A stretch of DNA of 64,000 bases. It comes from Ruminococcaceae bacterium UBA7217. Lineage in GTDB: Bacteria; Bacillota; Clostridia; Oscillospirales; Acutalibacteraceae. The notes beneath the pieces were generated by a model. It saw only the letters and a list, made by a program, of their open reading frames with translations. It had not been told where the DNA came from and searched no databases. The position numbers were made by a program, and so were the translations under genes. Positions 32,001 to 41,048 of this stretch are shown piece after piece. Position 1 is the stretch's first letter. The number at the start of each line of letters is the position of its first letter. Where the stretch lies: the NCBI GenBank assembly GCA_002490425.1, contig DKTZ01000011.1, positions 6,517 to 70,516 of the forward strand. The letters are read 5' to 3'.

Positions 32001-33281
32001 ATGAGTAAAATAAAATACAGTGAAACAGCAGACGGCATAAGACTGCTTTGCGTTAACACCGAAAAGTTCAAAACAAATTATATAAATATTGATTTGTTTA
32101 CACCACTCGGGGAGGATTTGCCTGCGCAGTATGTTTTGACAAGCCTGTTATCACACATTTCGGGCAATTATCCTACGGTTAAAAGCTTTAATTCAAAGAT
32201 CGAAAGCCTTTACGGTGCGTCGTTTGATTCGTCAATCGGTAATTACGGAGACAATATGCGGATGTCTTTCTTTCTAGAGCTTCCCGACGACCGTTTTGCG
32301 CTTTACGGTGAAAAGCCTTCCGAGGAAGCGGTGGACTTTCTGACGGATGTTCTATTAAATCCGCTTTGCAGTGATGGCAAATTTAGGGAAGAGGCGGCAG
32401 AGCGTGAAATCCGTTTTGCTCTCGAAGATTTAGAAGCGAAGAAGAATGACAAAAGAGCCTATGCGCTGTCCCGCCTAAAACAGCTTATGTGCGAGAATGA
32501 AAAATACGGTGTTGACAGCGAATGGCTTGAAAATGAGGTTCGCTCTCTCACACCGGAAAGGCTTTTTGCGGCTTATAAAAAGCTTTTGAGCGAGGCGCAG
32601 ATTGTTGTTACCGCCTGCGGTTCTTTGAATGAAGCGATGCTTTATGAAAAGTTTACTGCTTTTGCAAACAAAATCGAAAACAGAAATCCCGCAGAATTAA
32701 CATCTGAGTTTGTGACGGGTGCAGATGAAATACGTTATTTTAGCGAGTCGATGAAAATGATGAATCAGTCAAAGCTTGTAATCGGACTTCGCAGCGGTAT
32801 GGAAAACGAGTCGGACGATTATTTTGCTTACAGAATAATGACCGACGTTTTCGGCGGCGGACCTTATTCACGCCTTTTTGCCAATGTTCGTGAAAAGCTC
32901 GGCCTTTGCTATTACTGCGGTGCAAGGCTTATAAAGCAAAAGGGAATAATTTTCATTCAAAGCGGAATTGAAAATGAAAATTATCAAAAAGCCTTGGATG
33001 AAATCACTGAACAGTTAAATGTTATGAAAAACGGCGAATTTACGGATGAGGAGCTTGAGGCATCCAAAAGAGCGCTTGCTGACGCTTACTGCGGCGTTGA
33101 GGACAGCCCGTCGGGTGTTTGCTCCTTTTTCGCTTCACAGTGCTTTGCGAAGAGTCTTGTAAACGGTGAAGAAGAGGCAAAGGCTCTTTTAAAGGTAACA
33201 AGAGAAGATGTTATAAAATGCGCACAAAAAACCGTAATAGACAGCGTTTATCTTCTCAGTGGGGAGGATAGCAATGAATAA
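32001..33281 (+). CDS. M16 peptidase-like protein, YmfF/YfmF type (inactive partner)
   Basis: A 427-residue protein of the insulinase (M16) fold without the HxxEH zinc motif in its N-terminal domain; AQYVLTSLLSHISGNYP stands where it would be. It pairs with the next gene, which has the motif, as in the YmfF-YmfH couples of Firmicutes where one subunit is catalytic and the other structural. The conserved FGGGPYSRLFANVREKLGLCYYC block is typical of the M16 C-terminal domain. ATG 32001 follows AAGGTG six bases upstream. Its end overlaps the next start by eight bases. Confidence 0.85.
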   Translation: MSKIKYSETADGIRLLCVNTEKFKTNYINIDLFTPLGEDLPAQYVLTSLLSHISGNYPTVKSFNSKIESLYGASFDSSIGNYGDNMRMSFFLELPDDRFALYGEKPSEEAVDFLTDVLLNPLCSDGKFREEAAEREIRFALEDLEAKKNDKRAYALSRLKQLMCENEKYGVDSEWLENEVRSLTPERLFAAYKKLLSEAQIVVTACGSLNEAMLYEKFTAFANKIENRNPAELTSEFVTGADEIRYFSESMKMMNQSKLVIGLRSGMENESDDYFAYRIMTDVFGGGPYSRLFANVREKLGLCYYCGARLIKQKGIIFIQSGIENENYQKALDEITEQLNVMKNGEFTDEELEASKRALADAYCGVEDSPSGVCSFFASQCFAKSLVNGEEEAKALLKVTREDVIKCAQKTVIDSVYLLSGEDSNE

Positions 33282-34551
33282 GATTAAAGAAATTAAGAAT
33301 GAGCTTTTAAATGAAAGATATTTTGAAATAGACCATTTCTCAGGGCTTAAAATTTTTGTTTATCCCAAAGAAAACTATTCGTCGGCCTATGCGATTTTCG
33401 GCACAAAATACGGCTCAATTGACAACTGCTTTAAATCGGGTGAAAACGGGGAATATATTACCGTTCCCGAGGGAATTGCTCACTTTTTGGAGCACAAGCT
33501 GTTTGAGAGTGAGGAAAGGGGCGCATTTGAAAGATATTCCGAAACGGGAGCTTCTGCAAATGCTTACACCTCTTTTGACAAAACGTGTTACCTATTTTCC
33601 TGCACGGGTAATTTTTCAGCATCGCTTGAAATTTTGCTTGACTTTGTAACAAGCCCGTATTTCACTCCCGAAACCGTCAGAAAAGAACAGGGCATAATTG
33701 GGCAGGAAATAAAAATGACTAACGACGAGCCGTCATGGGCTTCGTTGTTTACTCTTTTAGGGGCAATGTATAAAAATCACCCTGTAAGTATTGACATTGC
33801 AGGTACAACGCAGTCAATTTCGAAAATCACGGCTGACCTTTTGTACGATTGCTACAACGCTTTTTACAATCTTAATAATATGGCGCTTGCAGTTGCAGGT
33901 AATGTAAATGTAGATGAGGTTTTGGCGGTTGCCGATAAAATCTTAAAAACTGCACCGGATAAAAAAATCGAACGCAATTTTGAGGAGGAACCCAAAGAGG
34001 TTGTAAGCAGATATGCCGAAAAGCATCTTGATGTTGCAAGACCTCTTTTTGCCATTGGCTATAAGGAAGATGTCGGGAATACACGAAGAACCTTAAAGCA
34101 GTCCTTGGAAAGCGAAATAATGCTTGATATTATTGCAGGCAAAACCTCCGTTCTTTATGAAAAAATGATGAACAGTGCTCTTACCAATACAACCTTTAAC
34201 GCAGAATATTTTGAGGGTCAGGGTTACGGTGCACACATTTTTTCAGGCGAGAGCGAAAATCCGGATGAAGTAAGAAAATGTATTGACGAAGAAATTTTGC
34301 GCTTGCAAAAAGACGGCATAGACAAGACGGAGTTTGAACGCATCAAGAAAAAGCATTACGGCAAATTCATAATGGATTTTGACGATGTTGACGCAGTTGC
34401 AAATTGCCTTATAAACGATTACTTTAACGGTGACGGACTTTTCGACGGACTTTCAGTGCTTGAAAGTATTACTGCTGAAGATATAAACAGGCGGCTTTGC
34501 GAAGCTATTGATGTAGAAAATTCTTCAATGTCCGTTATTAAGGCAGAATGA
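33274..34551 (+). CDS. M16 zinc peptidase, YmfH type
   Basis: A 425-residue metallopeptidase. The inverted zinc motif HFLEH is followed by the third-ligand region EQGIIGQEIKM, so it should be active. Substrate-binding residues are probably shared with the partner encoded just upstream. Start ATG 33274 follows GGGGAGG and overlaps the previous gene by eight bases (ATGAATAA). Peptides processed by these pairs are mostly unknown; in other bacteria they affect signalling peptides. Confidence 0.88.
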   Translation: MNKIKEIKNELLNERYFEIDHFSGLKIFVYPKENYSSAYAIFGTKYGSIDNCFKSGENGEYITVPEGIAHFLEHKLFESEERGAFERYSETGASANAYTSFDKTCYLFSCTGNFSASLEILLDFVTSPYFTPETVRKEQGIIGQEIKMTNDEPSWASLFTLLGAMYKNHPVSIDIAGTTQSISKITADLLYDCYNAFYNLNNMALAVAGNVNVDEVLAVADKILKTAPDKKIERNFEEEPKEVVSRYAEKHLDVARPLFAIGYKEDVGNTRRTLKQSLESEIMLDIIAGKTSVLYEKMMNSALTNTTFNAEYFEGQGYGAHIFSGESENPDEVRKCIDEEILRLQKDGIDKTEFERIKKKHYGKFIMDFDDVDAVANCLINDYFNGDGLFDGLSVLESITAEDINRRLCEAIDVENSSMSVIKAE

Positions 34552-34564
34552 AAGGAGCTAAAAT

Positions 34565-35500
34565 ATGCGTTTTTTAACTGACTACACCGCCGTTGAATTT
34601 CCGAAGCTGGGCTGGAAATTTGACGTTTATGCAAATCTTGTTGAATTTACAATTCCCGGGTGGGATATAGACGTTACAATAAGATTTTACGGTGTAATTA
34701 TTGCATTCGGCTTTATTCTTGCCGTGCTTTTCGGCGGAAGAATGGCTTATAAATGGAAAATGGATTTGAATAAAATGATTGATGTGCTTTTGTACGGCAC
34801 TGTTGCAGGCATAATCGGAGCACGCCTTTACTATGTCATTTTCGAGTGGGACAGCTATAAGGATAATTTGCTTTCCGTATTTAAAATATGGGAGGGCGGT
34901 CTTGCAATTTACGGCGGAATCATTGGTGGAATTTTAGCGGCTTATTTCGTCTGCAAAAAGAACGGACTTAACTTTTTAAAGCTGCTTGATTTATTCGGAA
35001 TGAGCGTGCTTATCGGTCAAGGTATAGGCAGATGGGGCAACTTTACAAATCAGGAGGCGTTCGGCACTAACACTGACCTTCCGTGGGGGATGTGGAGTGA
35101 AAAGGTGGCGGATTATATCAATGTAAATTATGCAACGCTTTCCGCAAACGGGATTGATATGGATGCGTCCAGTCCAGTTCATCCGACATTTCTTTATGAA
35201 TCTGTCTGGTGCTTATTAGGTTTTCTGATACTTTACATAGTTTGTAAACGGTTCAGAAAATTTGACGGTCAGTTAATACTCGGCTACGGTGTAATTTACG
35301 GTTTAGAGCGAACGGTTGTTGAAGGACTTCGGACAGACAGCCTTTACATTGCACACACCAATATCCGTGTTTCACAGATACTGTCGCTTTTAATTGCTGT
35401 TTTGTGCCTTGCAATTACAATAGCAAAATTCGTACAGCTCCACAGAAGAAATGTATATAAAGTTAATGAATATAAGGAGAAGAAAAATGCAGATAATTGA
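34565..35500 (+). CDS. lgt: Prolipoprotein diacylglyceryl transferase
   Basis: A 311-residue membrane enzyme with about seven helices that attaches diacylglycerol to the lipobox cysteine of lipoproteins. The signature GQGIGRWGNFTNQEAFG and the HPTFLYES segment are intact. An N-terminal segment of about 30 residues precedes the usual start of homology. It follows ymfH by 13 bases and overlaps folD by 14 bases, so ymfF-ymfH-lgt-folD is one operon. Confidence 0.95.
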   Translation: MRFLTDYTAVEFPKLGWKFDVYANLVEFTIPGWDIDVTIRFYGVIIAFGFILAVLFGGRMAYKWKMDLNKMIDVLLYGTVAGIIGARLYYVIFEWDSYKDNLLSVFKIWEGGLAIYGGIIGGILAAYFVCKKNGLNFLKLLDLFGMSVLIGQGIGRWGNFTNQEAFGTNTDLPWGMWSEKVADYINVNYATLSANGIDMDASSPVHPTFLYESVWCLLGFLILYIVCKRFRKFDGQLILGYGVIYGLERTVVEGLRTDSLYIAHTNIRVSQILSLLIAVLCLAITIAKFVQLHRRNVYKVNEYKEKKNADN

Positions 35501-36329
35501 CGGAAAAGCAGTTTCGGCATCAGTTCGTGAACGCATAAAAAATGAGATTGAAATTCTTAAAAATGCCGGCAAGGAAACAGGTCTTGCAGTTATTATTGTG
35601 GGCAATGACCCTGCCTCAAAGGTATATGTTAACAATAAGAAAAAGGGCTGCGCTGAGGTCGGAATAAATTCCTACGAATATGCACTCCCCGAAGAAACAA
35701 CAACGGAAGAGCTTTTAGAGCTTATAAATAAACTTAATGGGGACAGTAGGGTTGACGGTATTCTCTGTCAGCTTCCGTTGCCGAAGCATATTGATGAGAA
35801 AACCGTAATAAATTCAATAGCACCCAAAAAGGATGTTGACGCATTCCACCCTGTAAACACAGGTCATATTATGATAGGCGATTACTCGTTTTTACCCTGC
35901 ACGCCTGCGGGTATTATCGAGATGCTGAAATTTTATAACATTGAAATCAGCGGAAAAGAGTGTGTTGTAATAGGCAGAAGTAATATTGTAGGCAAGCCCA
36001 TGGCAATGCTTTTACTGCATAACAGCGGAACTGTTACTGTTTGCCATTCAAAAACGGTAAATCTTGCTGAGGTCACTCGCCGTGCGGATATTCTTGTTGC
36101 GGCTGTGGGCAAGGCGAATTTCGTTACAGCAGATATGGTAAAGGACGGCGCGGTTGTAATTGATGTCGGTATGAACAGAAATGCGGAGGGTAAGCTCTGC
36201 GGTGATGTTGATTTTGAGGGTGTAAAGGACAAATGCTCGTTTATAACTCCCGTTCCGGGCGGCGTCGGACCGATGACCATAACAATGCTTCTTAACAACA
36301 CTCTAACTGCGTCTAAAAATAATAAGTAA
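35487..36329 (+). CDS. folD: Methylenetetrahydrofolate dehydrogenase / methenyl-THF cyclohydrolase
   Basis: A 280-residue bifunctional one-carbon enzyme. Tyr48 and Lys52 in YVNNK, the DGILCQLPLPKH block, NADP site GRSNIVGKPMA and PVPGGVGPMT are conserved. The start is ATG 35487 with ATAAGGAGA upstream; the longer frame from 35451 overlaps lgt coding sequence and lacks homology. Confidence 0.96.
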   Translation: MQIIDGKAVSASVRERIKNEIEILKNAGKETGLAVIIVGNDPASKVYVNNKKKGCAEVGINSYEYALPEETTTEELLELINKLNGDSRVDGILCQLPLPKHIDEKTVINSIAPKKDVDAFHPVNTGHIMIGDYSFLPCTPAGIIEMLKFYNIEISGKECVVIGRSNIVGKPMAMLLLHNSGTVTVCHSKTVNLAEVTRRADILVAAVGKANFVTADMVKDGAVVIDVGMNRNAEGKLCGDVDFEGVKDKCSFITPVPGGVGPMTITMLLNNTLTASKNNK

Positions 36330-36334
36330 AAAGC

Positions 36335-36363
36335 AACAGGACCGCATTTGCGGTCCTGTTTTG
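36335..36363 (+). terminator. Terminator of the ymfFH-lgt-folD operon
   Basis: AACAGGACCG (36335-36344) pairs with CGGTCCTGTT (36351-36360), followed by TTTT. Confidence 0.8.
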
Positions 36364-36395
36364 GTAGGAAACGGTGTCAATTTTCACCGTAAAAA

Positions 36396-36530
36396 GGCTC
36401 CCTTGTGTAAAGGGAGCTGGATTTGCGCCAGCAAAGACTGAGGGATTGTCAATAAATTTTATTTAGCTTTTTGTATGTAACAATCCTCCCGACGAGCTTT
36501 GCTCGCCACCCTCCTTTGCACAAGGAGGGC
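36396..36530. repeat. Intergenic repeat family A, copy 1
   Basis: A 135-base element: GGCTCCCTTGTG...GGGAGC at one end, ACTGAGGGATTG / CAATCCTCCC pairing across the middle, a GACGAGCTTTGCTCG hairpin and CCTCCTTTGCACAAGGAGGGC at the other end. The copy at 40810-40953 is in the opposite orientation. Confidence 0.7.
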
Positions 36531-36578
36531 ATATTGGTAGCCTGTCGTTACTTAGTAACATCAAGTTGAATATTTACC

Positions 36579-37604
36579 TCAAAACTCTTTCGGAAAATAA
36601 GCGTTTGAATATGCTTTATAGCCGAATGTGTCAGTAATTACTATTCTGAAATATTTTTCGTTTTTCTTTATTTTAAAGGTCGCCTCGTTAATGCACTTTC
36701 CGTCCTCGGCATTTTTAATTTGGCAGTCACGGGAACAGGGAATATAGGCAATGGAGCGAACATCGCCTGTTTTGATATGTACCTCGCCGTTTTCGTATGT
36801 TATACCGTGAATTTCAGGGCCTGTGTGCTTGTAAGTGCCTGTCGAAGAATAAAATAGTCCTTTTTTGAGAGCGGCGGTAACATCTCTGTAATTAAGTGAC
36901 GGAGAAGCAATCATAATATATCCGCCGTAGGAGTCGCAGTCAGGCGAGGAATCGGGAAAAAGATTGTGATTGTCGTCGGTTGAAATGCAGAAAAGCTTTT
37001 CACCGTGTCTTAATATATCGTCATAAGCGTGACCGTTATCATCGTCAAATCCGCACACAACACAGCCGTAATTAGTAATTTCCATAGCGTCTGCATTTTT
37101 GTACCTTGCGTATTGCGGATAAGACTCAAGACTCCAAGTGGGGTGGTTGTAGGTTACGAAAAATCCGTGCTCTTTACCTGTTTTTATTAACTTGTTTACT
37201 CCGTGTTTTGTATATTTTCTGAAAAGCAGACTTGTTTTTTTATTGATGTTTACATATTTTGCATTTTCCTTTGCATTGCCCCAAAGGTGCACTTTGCTGA
37301 AGCAGACTTCTTCGGTATTGTCGGGTTCAAGAGCTACAAAGCACAGGTGACAGGTTTTGCCGCCCGTTCCGCTCGCTTCGATTTCATATCCGTTCAGCAT
37401 AAGAAATTCACTGTCGGAAAGCTCGCTGTGCGGAATAAAAACCTCATGGTCTGTAATTGAGAGGATGCTGTAACCGTGCGCTTTGTAATCTTTCTTTAGC
37501 TGTTCGGGAGTTTTTGCACCGTCCGATATTGTTGAGTGGCAATGTAAATTTGCCTTGTAATATTTTAAATTTGCGTTTTCTTCGGGAAGTAAAATTTTCT
37601 TCAT
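36579..37604 (-). CDS. PHP-domain metal-dependent phosphoesterase
   Basis: A 341-residue protein with the polymerase-and-histidinol-phosphatase fold: NLHCHSTISDG (HxH), SITDHE, later NHPTWS and CISTDDNHN supplying further metal ligands. It should hydrolyse phosphoesters with two or three bound metals. The C-terminal 90 residues form a beta-rich domain. It is divergent from the PLC-X/MBL/PfkB/YfcE genes with only 71 bases between, so a shared promoter region and related role are plausible. Substrate unknown. Confidence 0.82.
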   Translation of the reverse strand: MKKILLPEENANLKYYKANLHCHSTISDGAKTPEQLKKDYKAHGYSILSITDHEVFIPHSELSDSEFLMLNGYEIEASGTGGKTCHLCFVALEPDNTEEVCFSKVHLWGNAKENAKYVNINKKTSLLFRKYTKHGVNKLIKTGKEHGFFVTYNHPTWSLESYPQYARYKNADAMEITNYGCVVCGFDDDNGHAYDDILRHGEKLFCISTDDNHNLFPDSSPDCDSYGGYIMIASPSLNYRDVTAALKKGLFYSSTGTYKHTGPEIHGITYENGEVHIKTGDVRSIAYIPCSRDCQIKNAEDGKCINEATFKIKKNEKYFRIVITDTFGYKAYSNAYFPKEF

Positions 37605-37675
37605 ATTTTATCACCGAATTTATTTTATCAAATTTTTATTTTGCGGTCAATAGCTGTAAAGGGGATTAAGAATTT

Positions 37676-38575
37676 ATGATTTACGAAAATTGGATGAGCT
37701 ATATAAAGGATGATGTTAAGATTACCGAGGTTGTAATACCCGGCGCGCACAATGCAGGCAGCTACGGGATGAAAAAAATGGCTGAATGTCAGAAGGACGG
37801 TGTGCTAACACAGTTTAAATACGGTATGCGGCAGTTTTGCCTAAGGCTTAGCGAGAGCAAAAACGGTGAAATTTTGCTTGCCCACGGCATAACAAAGGGA
37901 GATTTGTTTGAAAATGTGCTAAAGGATATAAAAGAAATTCTTGAAAATTACCCGACTGAAATTCTTTTGCTCGACATAAGAGAGTATCAGCCTCAAAAAT
38001 TCGGACCGATAACGCTGAAATATAAGGCAGACCCGGAAAAAGTAAATGAACTGCTGAAAAAATACATAGACCCCGAAAAAAATGCCTATTACGATTTTGA
38101 CAAAATAGGCGATGTTACAATGGGGGACATAAGAAATGCAGGTAAGCGGTTTATTCTCATAAATGAGGCGCAAAGCTACCGCTTCAGCAAGCCCTGCGAG
38201 CAGATTACACCGTGGGACAGCAAAATAAACGGTATGAAAGCGGAAAATTTCCGTATTCACGCAACGGACTTTTTCGACACCTGCCATACAGACGGTCTTT
38301 ATTGGTTTCAAACTCAGCAAACGCCCAATCCGTTTACTGAAATCGGAATTACTCCGCCAGTAAAGCTTGACGGGAGTATGCGCCTGTATTTTCCTGAAAT
38401 TATCAGAAAAATTGCAAACAACGAAAATTATCTTTCTCAGGCAAATATCATAGCAGGCGATTTTATGACACGGGATTATATGAAAAGCGAGCTTATTTTA
38501 AATCTTAATCTTTTGAAAAATAATGTCAAAGAGGATTTGAGAGAAATGTATGCGGAGGGACTTAAATGGAACTGA
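37676..38575 (+). CDS. PLC-X domain protein (phosphatidylinositol-specific phospholipase C-like)
   Basis: A 299-residue protein of the bacterial PI-PLC fold. General-base and acid histidines are His25 in IPGAHNAGS and His70 in LLAHG; LLDIREYQ and EQITPWDS follow as in the family. Unlike secreted bacterial PI-PLC it has no signal peptide, so it should act inside the cell on a phosphodiester with an adjacent hydroxyl. Its stop overlaps the next gene by ten bases. Known family members cleave phosphatidylinositol or GPI; the true substrate here is open. Confidence 0.8.
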   Translation: MIYENWMSYIKDDVKITEVVIPGAHNAGSYGMKKMAECQKDGVLTQFKYGMRQFCLRLSESKNGEILLAHGITKGDLFENVLKDIKEILENYPTEILLLDIREYQPQKFGPITLKYKADPEKVNELLKKYIDPEKNAYYDFDKIGDVTMGDIRNAGKRFILINEAQSYRFSKPCEQITPWDSKINGMKAENFRIHATDFFDTCHTDGLYWFQTQQTPNPFTEIGITPPVKLDGSMRLYFPEIIRKIANNENYLSQANIIAGDFMTRDYMKSELILNLNLLKNNVKEDLREMYAEGLKWN

Positions 38576-39255
38576 CTGTACTCGGAAAATATGGCCCTTA
38601 CGGTAAGGCGGGAACGGGAGCGGCAAGCGGCTATCTTGTAAAAAATCAAGACGATTATCTCGTTATGGATATGGGTAGCGGCACTCTGTCACGCCTTATG
38701 GGTGTTGTGGATATAAGGCAAATCAAGCACATTTTCATTTCCCACCTGCATTTTGACCACACAAGCGATTTACTGCCGTTCCGCTATCTGCTTGAGGAAT
38801 TAGATCACACTGTTAATATTTACACGCATAAAGAGGACACACCGTGGTACAAAATTCTTTTTGACCATCCAAATTTTAATGTGATAAACATTGACGAAAA
38901 TTCCGAAATAAAAATCGGCAGTATGACGCTGTCGTTTTTGAAAATGCACCACACGGTTACGGATTATGCAGTTATAATAAAGGGTGAAAAAACATTTTGC
39001 TACACGGGCGATACAATGTATAACGGCAATATTCCGAAGTGTTTTAGCTTGAGTGATTATGTGCTTGCTGACTGCTCAAAGACGAAAGGCTTTAACGGAC
39101 TGCACATGAATGTAGAAAATGCAATTGAGCTGTCAGAAAAATATTCTGCAAAAATTATTGCAACGCATTTGTCGGCGGATTTTGACCCGACTGAAATATT
39201 TAAGCCGTATAAAAATATCGCGGTTGCAGAGGAATTAAAAAAATATATTCTTTGA
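38566..39255 (+). CDS. Metallo-beta-lactamase-fold hydrolase
   Basis: A 229-residue MBL-fold protein with the metal motif SHLHFDHTSD (HxHxDH), later His in HHTVTDY, YTGDT with bridging Asp, and ATHLSADF. The arrangement resembles the RNase Z/PhnP/phosphodiesterase branch rather than true lactamases. It overlaps the PLC-X gene by ten bases and lies 18 bases before the PfkB gene, so it is translationally coupled. A cyclic phosphodiesterase role would fit its neighbours but is inference. Confidence 0.82.
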   Translation: MELTVLGKYGPYGKAGTGAASGYLVKNQDDYLVMDMGSGTLSRLMGVVDIRQIKHIFISHLHFDHTSDLLPFRYLLEELDHTVNIYTHKEDTPWYKILFDHPNFNVINIDENSEIKIGSMTLSFLKMHHTVTDYAVIIKGEKTFCYTGDTMYNGNIPKCFSLSDYVLADCSKTKGFNGLHMNVENAIELSEKYSAKIIATHLSADFDPTEIFKPYKNIAVAEELKKYIL

Positions 39256-39273
39256 AAATAAGGGAGCAAAAAA

Positions 39274-40173
39274 ATGAAGAATTATGAAAGTGTTATAATA
39301 GGTCACATTTCAATGGATAATAATATTGACCATTTAGGGAACGGAGTATTTGTATGCGGAGGGGCGGTGCTTTACTCGTCAGCGTCCGCACACGCTTTAG
39401 GGCATAGTGTTTCCGCAGTAACACGTCTTGCGGAGAAGGACAGTGAAAGACTTTCGGAGTTCACAATTCCGAAAGAGGATATTTATGCCGTTTGGTGCGA
39501 AAATTCAACCACAATGAAAAATGTTTATTTAACGCCCGACAAGGAGAGAAGAAATTCGTCCTGCCTGTCAGTGGGTACACCGTTTGAGCTTTCCGATATT
39601 CCCGACGGAATTTCAGCGGATATCTACCATTTTGCAGGTCTTATTTACGGTGATTTTCCAAATGAAATGATAAAAGAATGTGCAAGAAAAGGCAAAATTG
39701 CCGTTGATGTGCAAACGTGCCTGCGTCACGTTAATACAGACACGGGCGAAATGTACTTTGAGGATTGGGCAGATAAAAAAGAAATGCTCCCGTACATCGA
39801 CTTCTTAAAGACCGATGCGGCAGAGGCTGAGATTATGACGGGCACTTCCGACCGATATGAGGCGGCAAAAATTCTTTACGGGCTTGGTGCGAAAGAGGTG
39901 CTCATTACCCATAACACCGAGGTAATAGCCTATGACGGTGAGAATATTTATTCCTGCCCCATAAGAGCGAGAAATTTAAGCGGAAGAACGGGCAGGGGAG
40001 ACACCACCTTTGCCGCATATATAAACGAGCGCCTTACAAATAACATTCAACATTCGCTTTTGTATGCAACTGCAACTGTTTCGCTTAAAATGGAAACACC
40101 GGGACCTTTAAAAGCGACACGGGCGGATATTGAAAATTACATAAAAGAATTTTATTCAGATTTTGCCGAATAA
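39274..40173 (+). CDS. PfkB-family carbohydrate/nucleoside kinase
   Basis: A 299-residue kinase of the ribokinase fold. The N-terminal GHISMDNN and GGAVLYSSASAHALGHSV blocks bind substrate; the C-terminal motif is GRTGRGDTTFAAY, with the catalytic aspartate in GRGD. It most resembles shortened PfkB kinases acting on sugars, nucleosides or inositol. With a PLC-X protein upstream, an inositol-type substrate is conceivable but unproven. The next gene starts 13 bases on. Confidence 0.82.
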   Translation: MKNYESVIIGHISMDNNIDHLGNGVFVCGGAVLYSSASAHALGHSVSAVTRLAEKDSERLSEFTIPKEDIYAVWCENSTTMKNVYLTPDKERRNSSCLSVGTPFELSDIPDGISADIYHFAGLIYGDFPNEMIKECARKGKIAVDVQTCLRHVNTDTGEMYFEDWADKKEMLPYIDFLKTDAAEAEIMTGTSDRYEAAKILYGLGAKEVLITHNTEVIAYDGENIYSCPIRARNLSGRTGRGDTTFAAYINERLTNNIQHSLLYATATVSLKMETPGPLKATRADIENYIKEFYSDFAE

Positions 40174-40185
40174 GGAGATTTTTCA

Positions 40186-40731
40186 ATGAAATATTTTATA
40201 GCGTCGGACATTCACGGTTCAGCCTATTACTGTGAAAAAATGCTGACAGCGTTTGAAAATGAAAAAGCGGATAAAATAATTTTGCTCGGCGATATTTTGT
40301 ATCACGGTCCCCGTAACGATTTGCCCAAAGGTTATGAACCCAAAGCTGTAATAGAAATGTTGAGCCGCTTTGCCGACAAAATTCTTTGCGTTAGGGGCAA
40401 CTGTGACGGCGAGGTTGACCAAATGGTTTTGCCTTTTCCGATAATGGCGGATTACGGCGTACTTTGTGAAAATGGACGGCTTGTCTATTTCACTCACGGG
40501 CATAATCACAATGTGGATACGCCGTTGCCCTTTGCAAAAGGGGACATACTTCTTCACGGGCATACGCATATCCCTGCGTGGGAAACATTCGGCAATGAAA
40601 ATCTTTATTTAAATCCCGGTTCGGTGTCAATCCCGAAAAATAATTCTGCTCACGGGTTTATGACTCTCGAAAACGGAATTTTCACGTGGAAAGATTTAGA
40701 TGGAAATGTATATCACGAAATAAAAGTATAA
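40186..40731 (+). CDS. YfcE-family metallophosphoesterase
   Basis: A 181-residue calcineurin-like phosphoesterase with all metal motifs: ASDIHGS, LLGDILYHGP, VRGNCDGE, THGHNHN and LHGHTHIP. YfcE of E. coli (184 residues) hydrolyses phosphodiesters; the length and the LNPGSVSIPKN ending are the same. Last gene of the plus-strand cluster. Confidence 0.92.
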   Translation: MKYFIASDIHGSAYYCEKMLTAFENEKADKIILLGDILYHGPRNDLPKGYEPKAVIEMLSRFADKILCVRGNCDGEVDQMVLPFPIMADYGVLCENGRLVYFTHGHNHNVDTPLPFAKGDILLHGHTHIPAWETFGNENLYLNPGSVSIPKNNSAHGFMTLENGIFTWKDLDGNVYHEIKV

Positions 40732-40809
40732 GGGGATAAATACGCCTCCTTTGTGTTACACTTTATATTATTATAATCTGCCGGAGATAGTGTTTTGCGT
40801 TTTTCTAAA

Positions 40810-40953
40810 GCCCTCCTTGTGTAAAGTAGGGTGGCGAGCGAAGCTCGTCGGGAGGATTGTTTCTGTTCAATAATGAATAATTTCGGATAAAATTTTAATA
40901 TCAATCCCTCAGTCACTCGTGCCTCGTGACAGCTCCCTTTGCACAAGGGAGCC
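40810..40953. repeat. Intergenic repeat family A, copy 2 (inverted)
   Basis: A 144-base element in opposite orientation to 36396-36530: GCCCTCCTTGTGTAAAG, GGCGAGCGAAGCTCGTCGGG, TCCCTCAGTCACTCG, CAGCTCCCTTTGCACAAGGG. The central AT-rich part differs between copies while the ends are conserved. The 317-base gap 40732-41048 holds this element and the terminator only. Confidence 0.7.
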
Positions 40954-41013
40954 AAAAGGATTCATCAGCCTTTGCTGCAAAAAAGTTCCTCTGTTAAAAA
41001 ATAATCGTGTAAC

Positions 41014-41046
41014 AAATTCACCGCCGGAGTTCAGCGGTGAATTTTT
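41014..41046. terminator. Bidirectional terminator between YfcE and DUF3737 genes
   Basis: AAATTCACCGC (41014-41024) and GCGGTGAATTT (41034-41044) form a perfect stem with flanking A and T runs. Confidence 0.8.
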
Positions 41047-41048
41047 AT

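Noticed and set aside
38566..39255. True beta-lactamase
   Set aside because: No signal peptide, and the motif context resembles RNase Z/phosphodiesterase-type MBL proteins.
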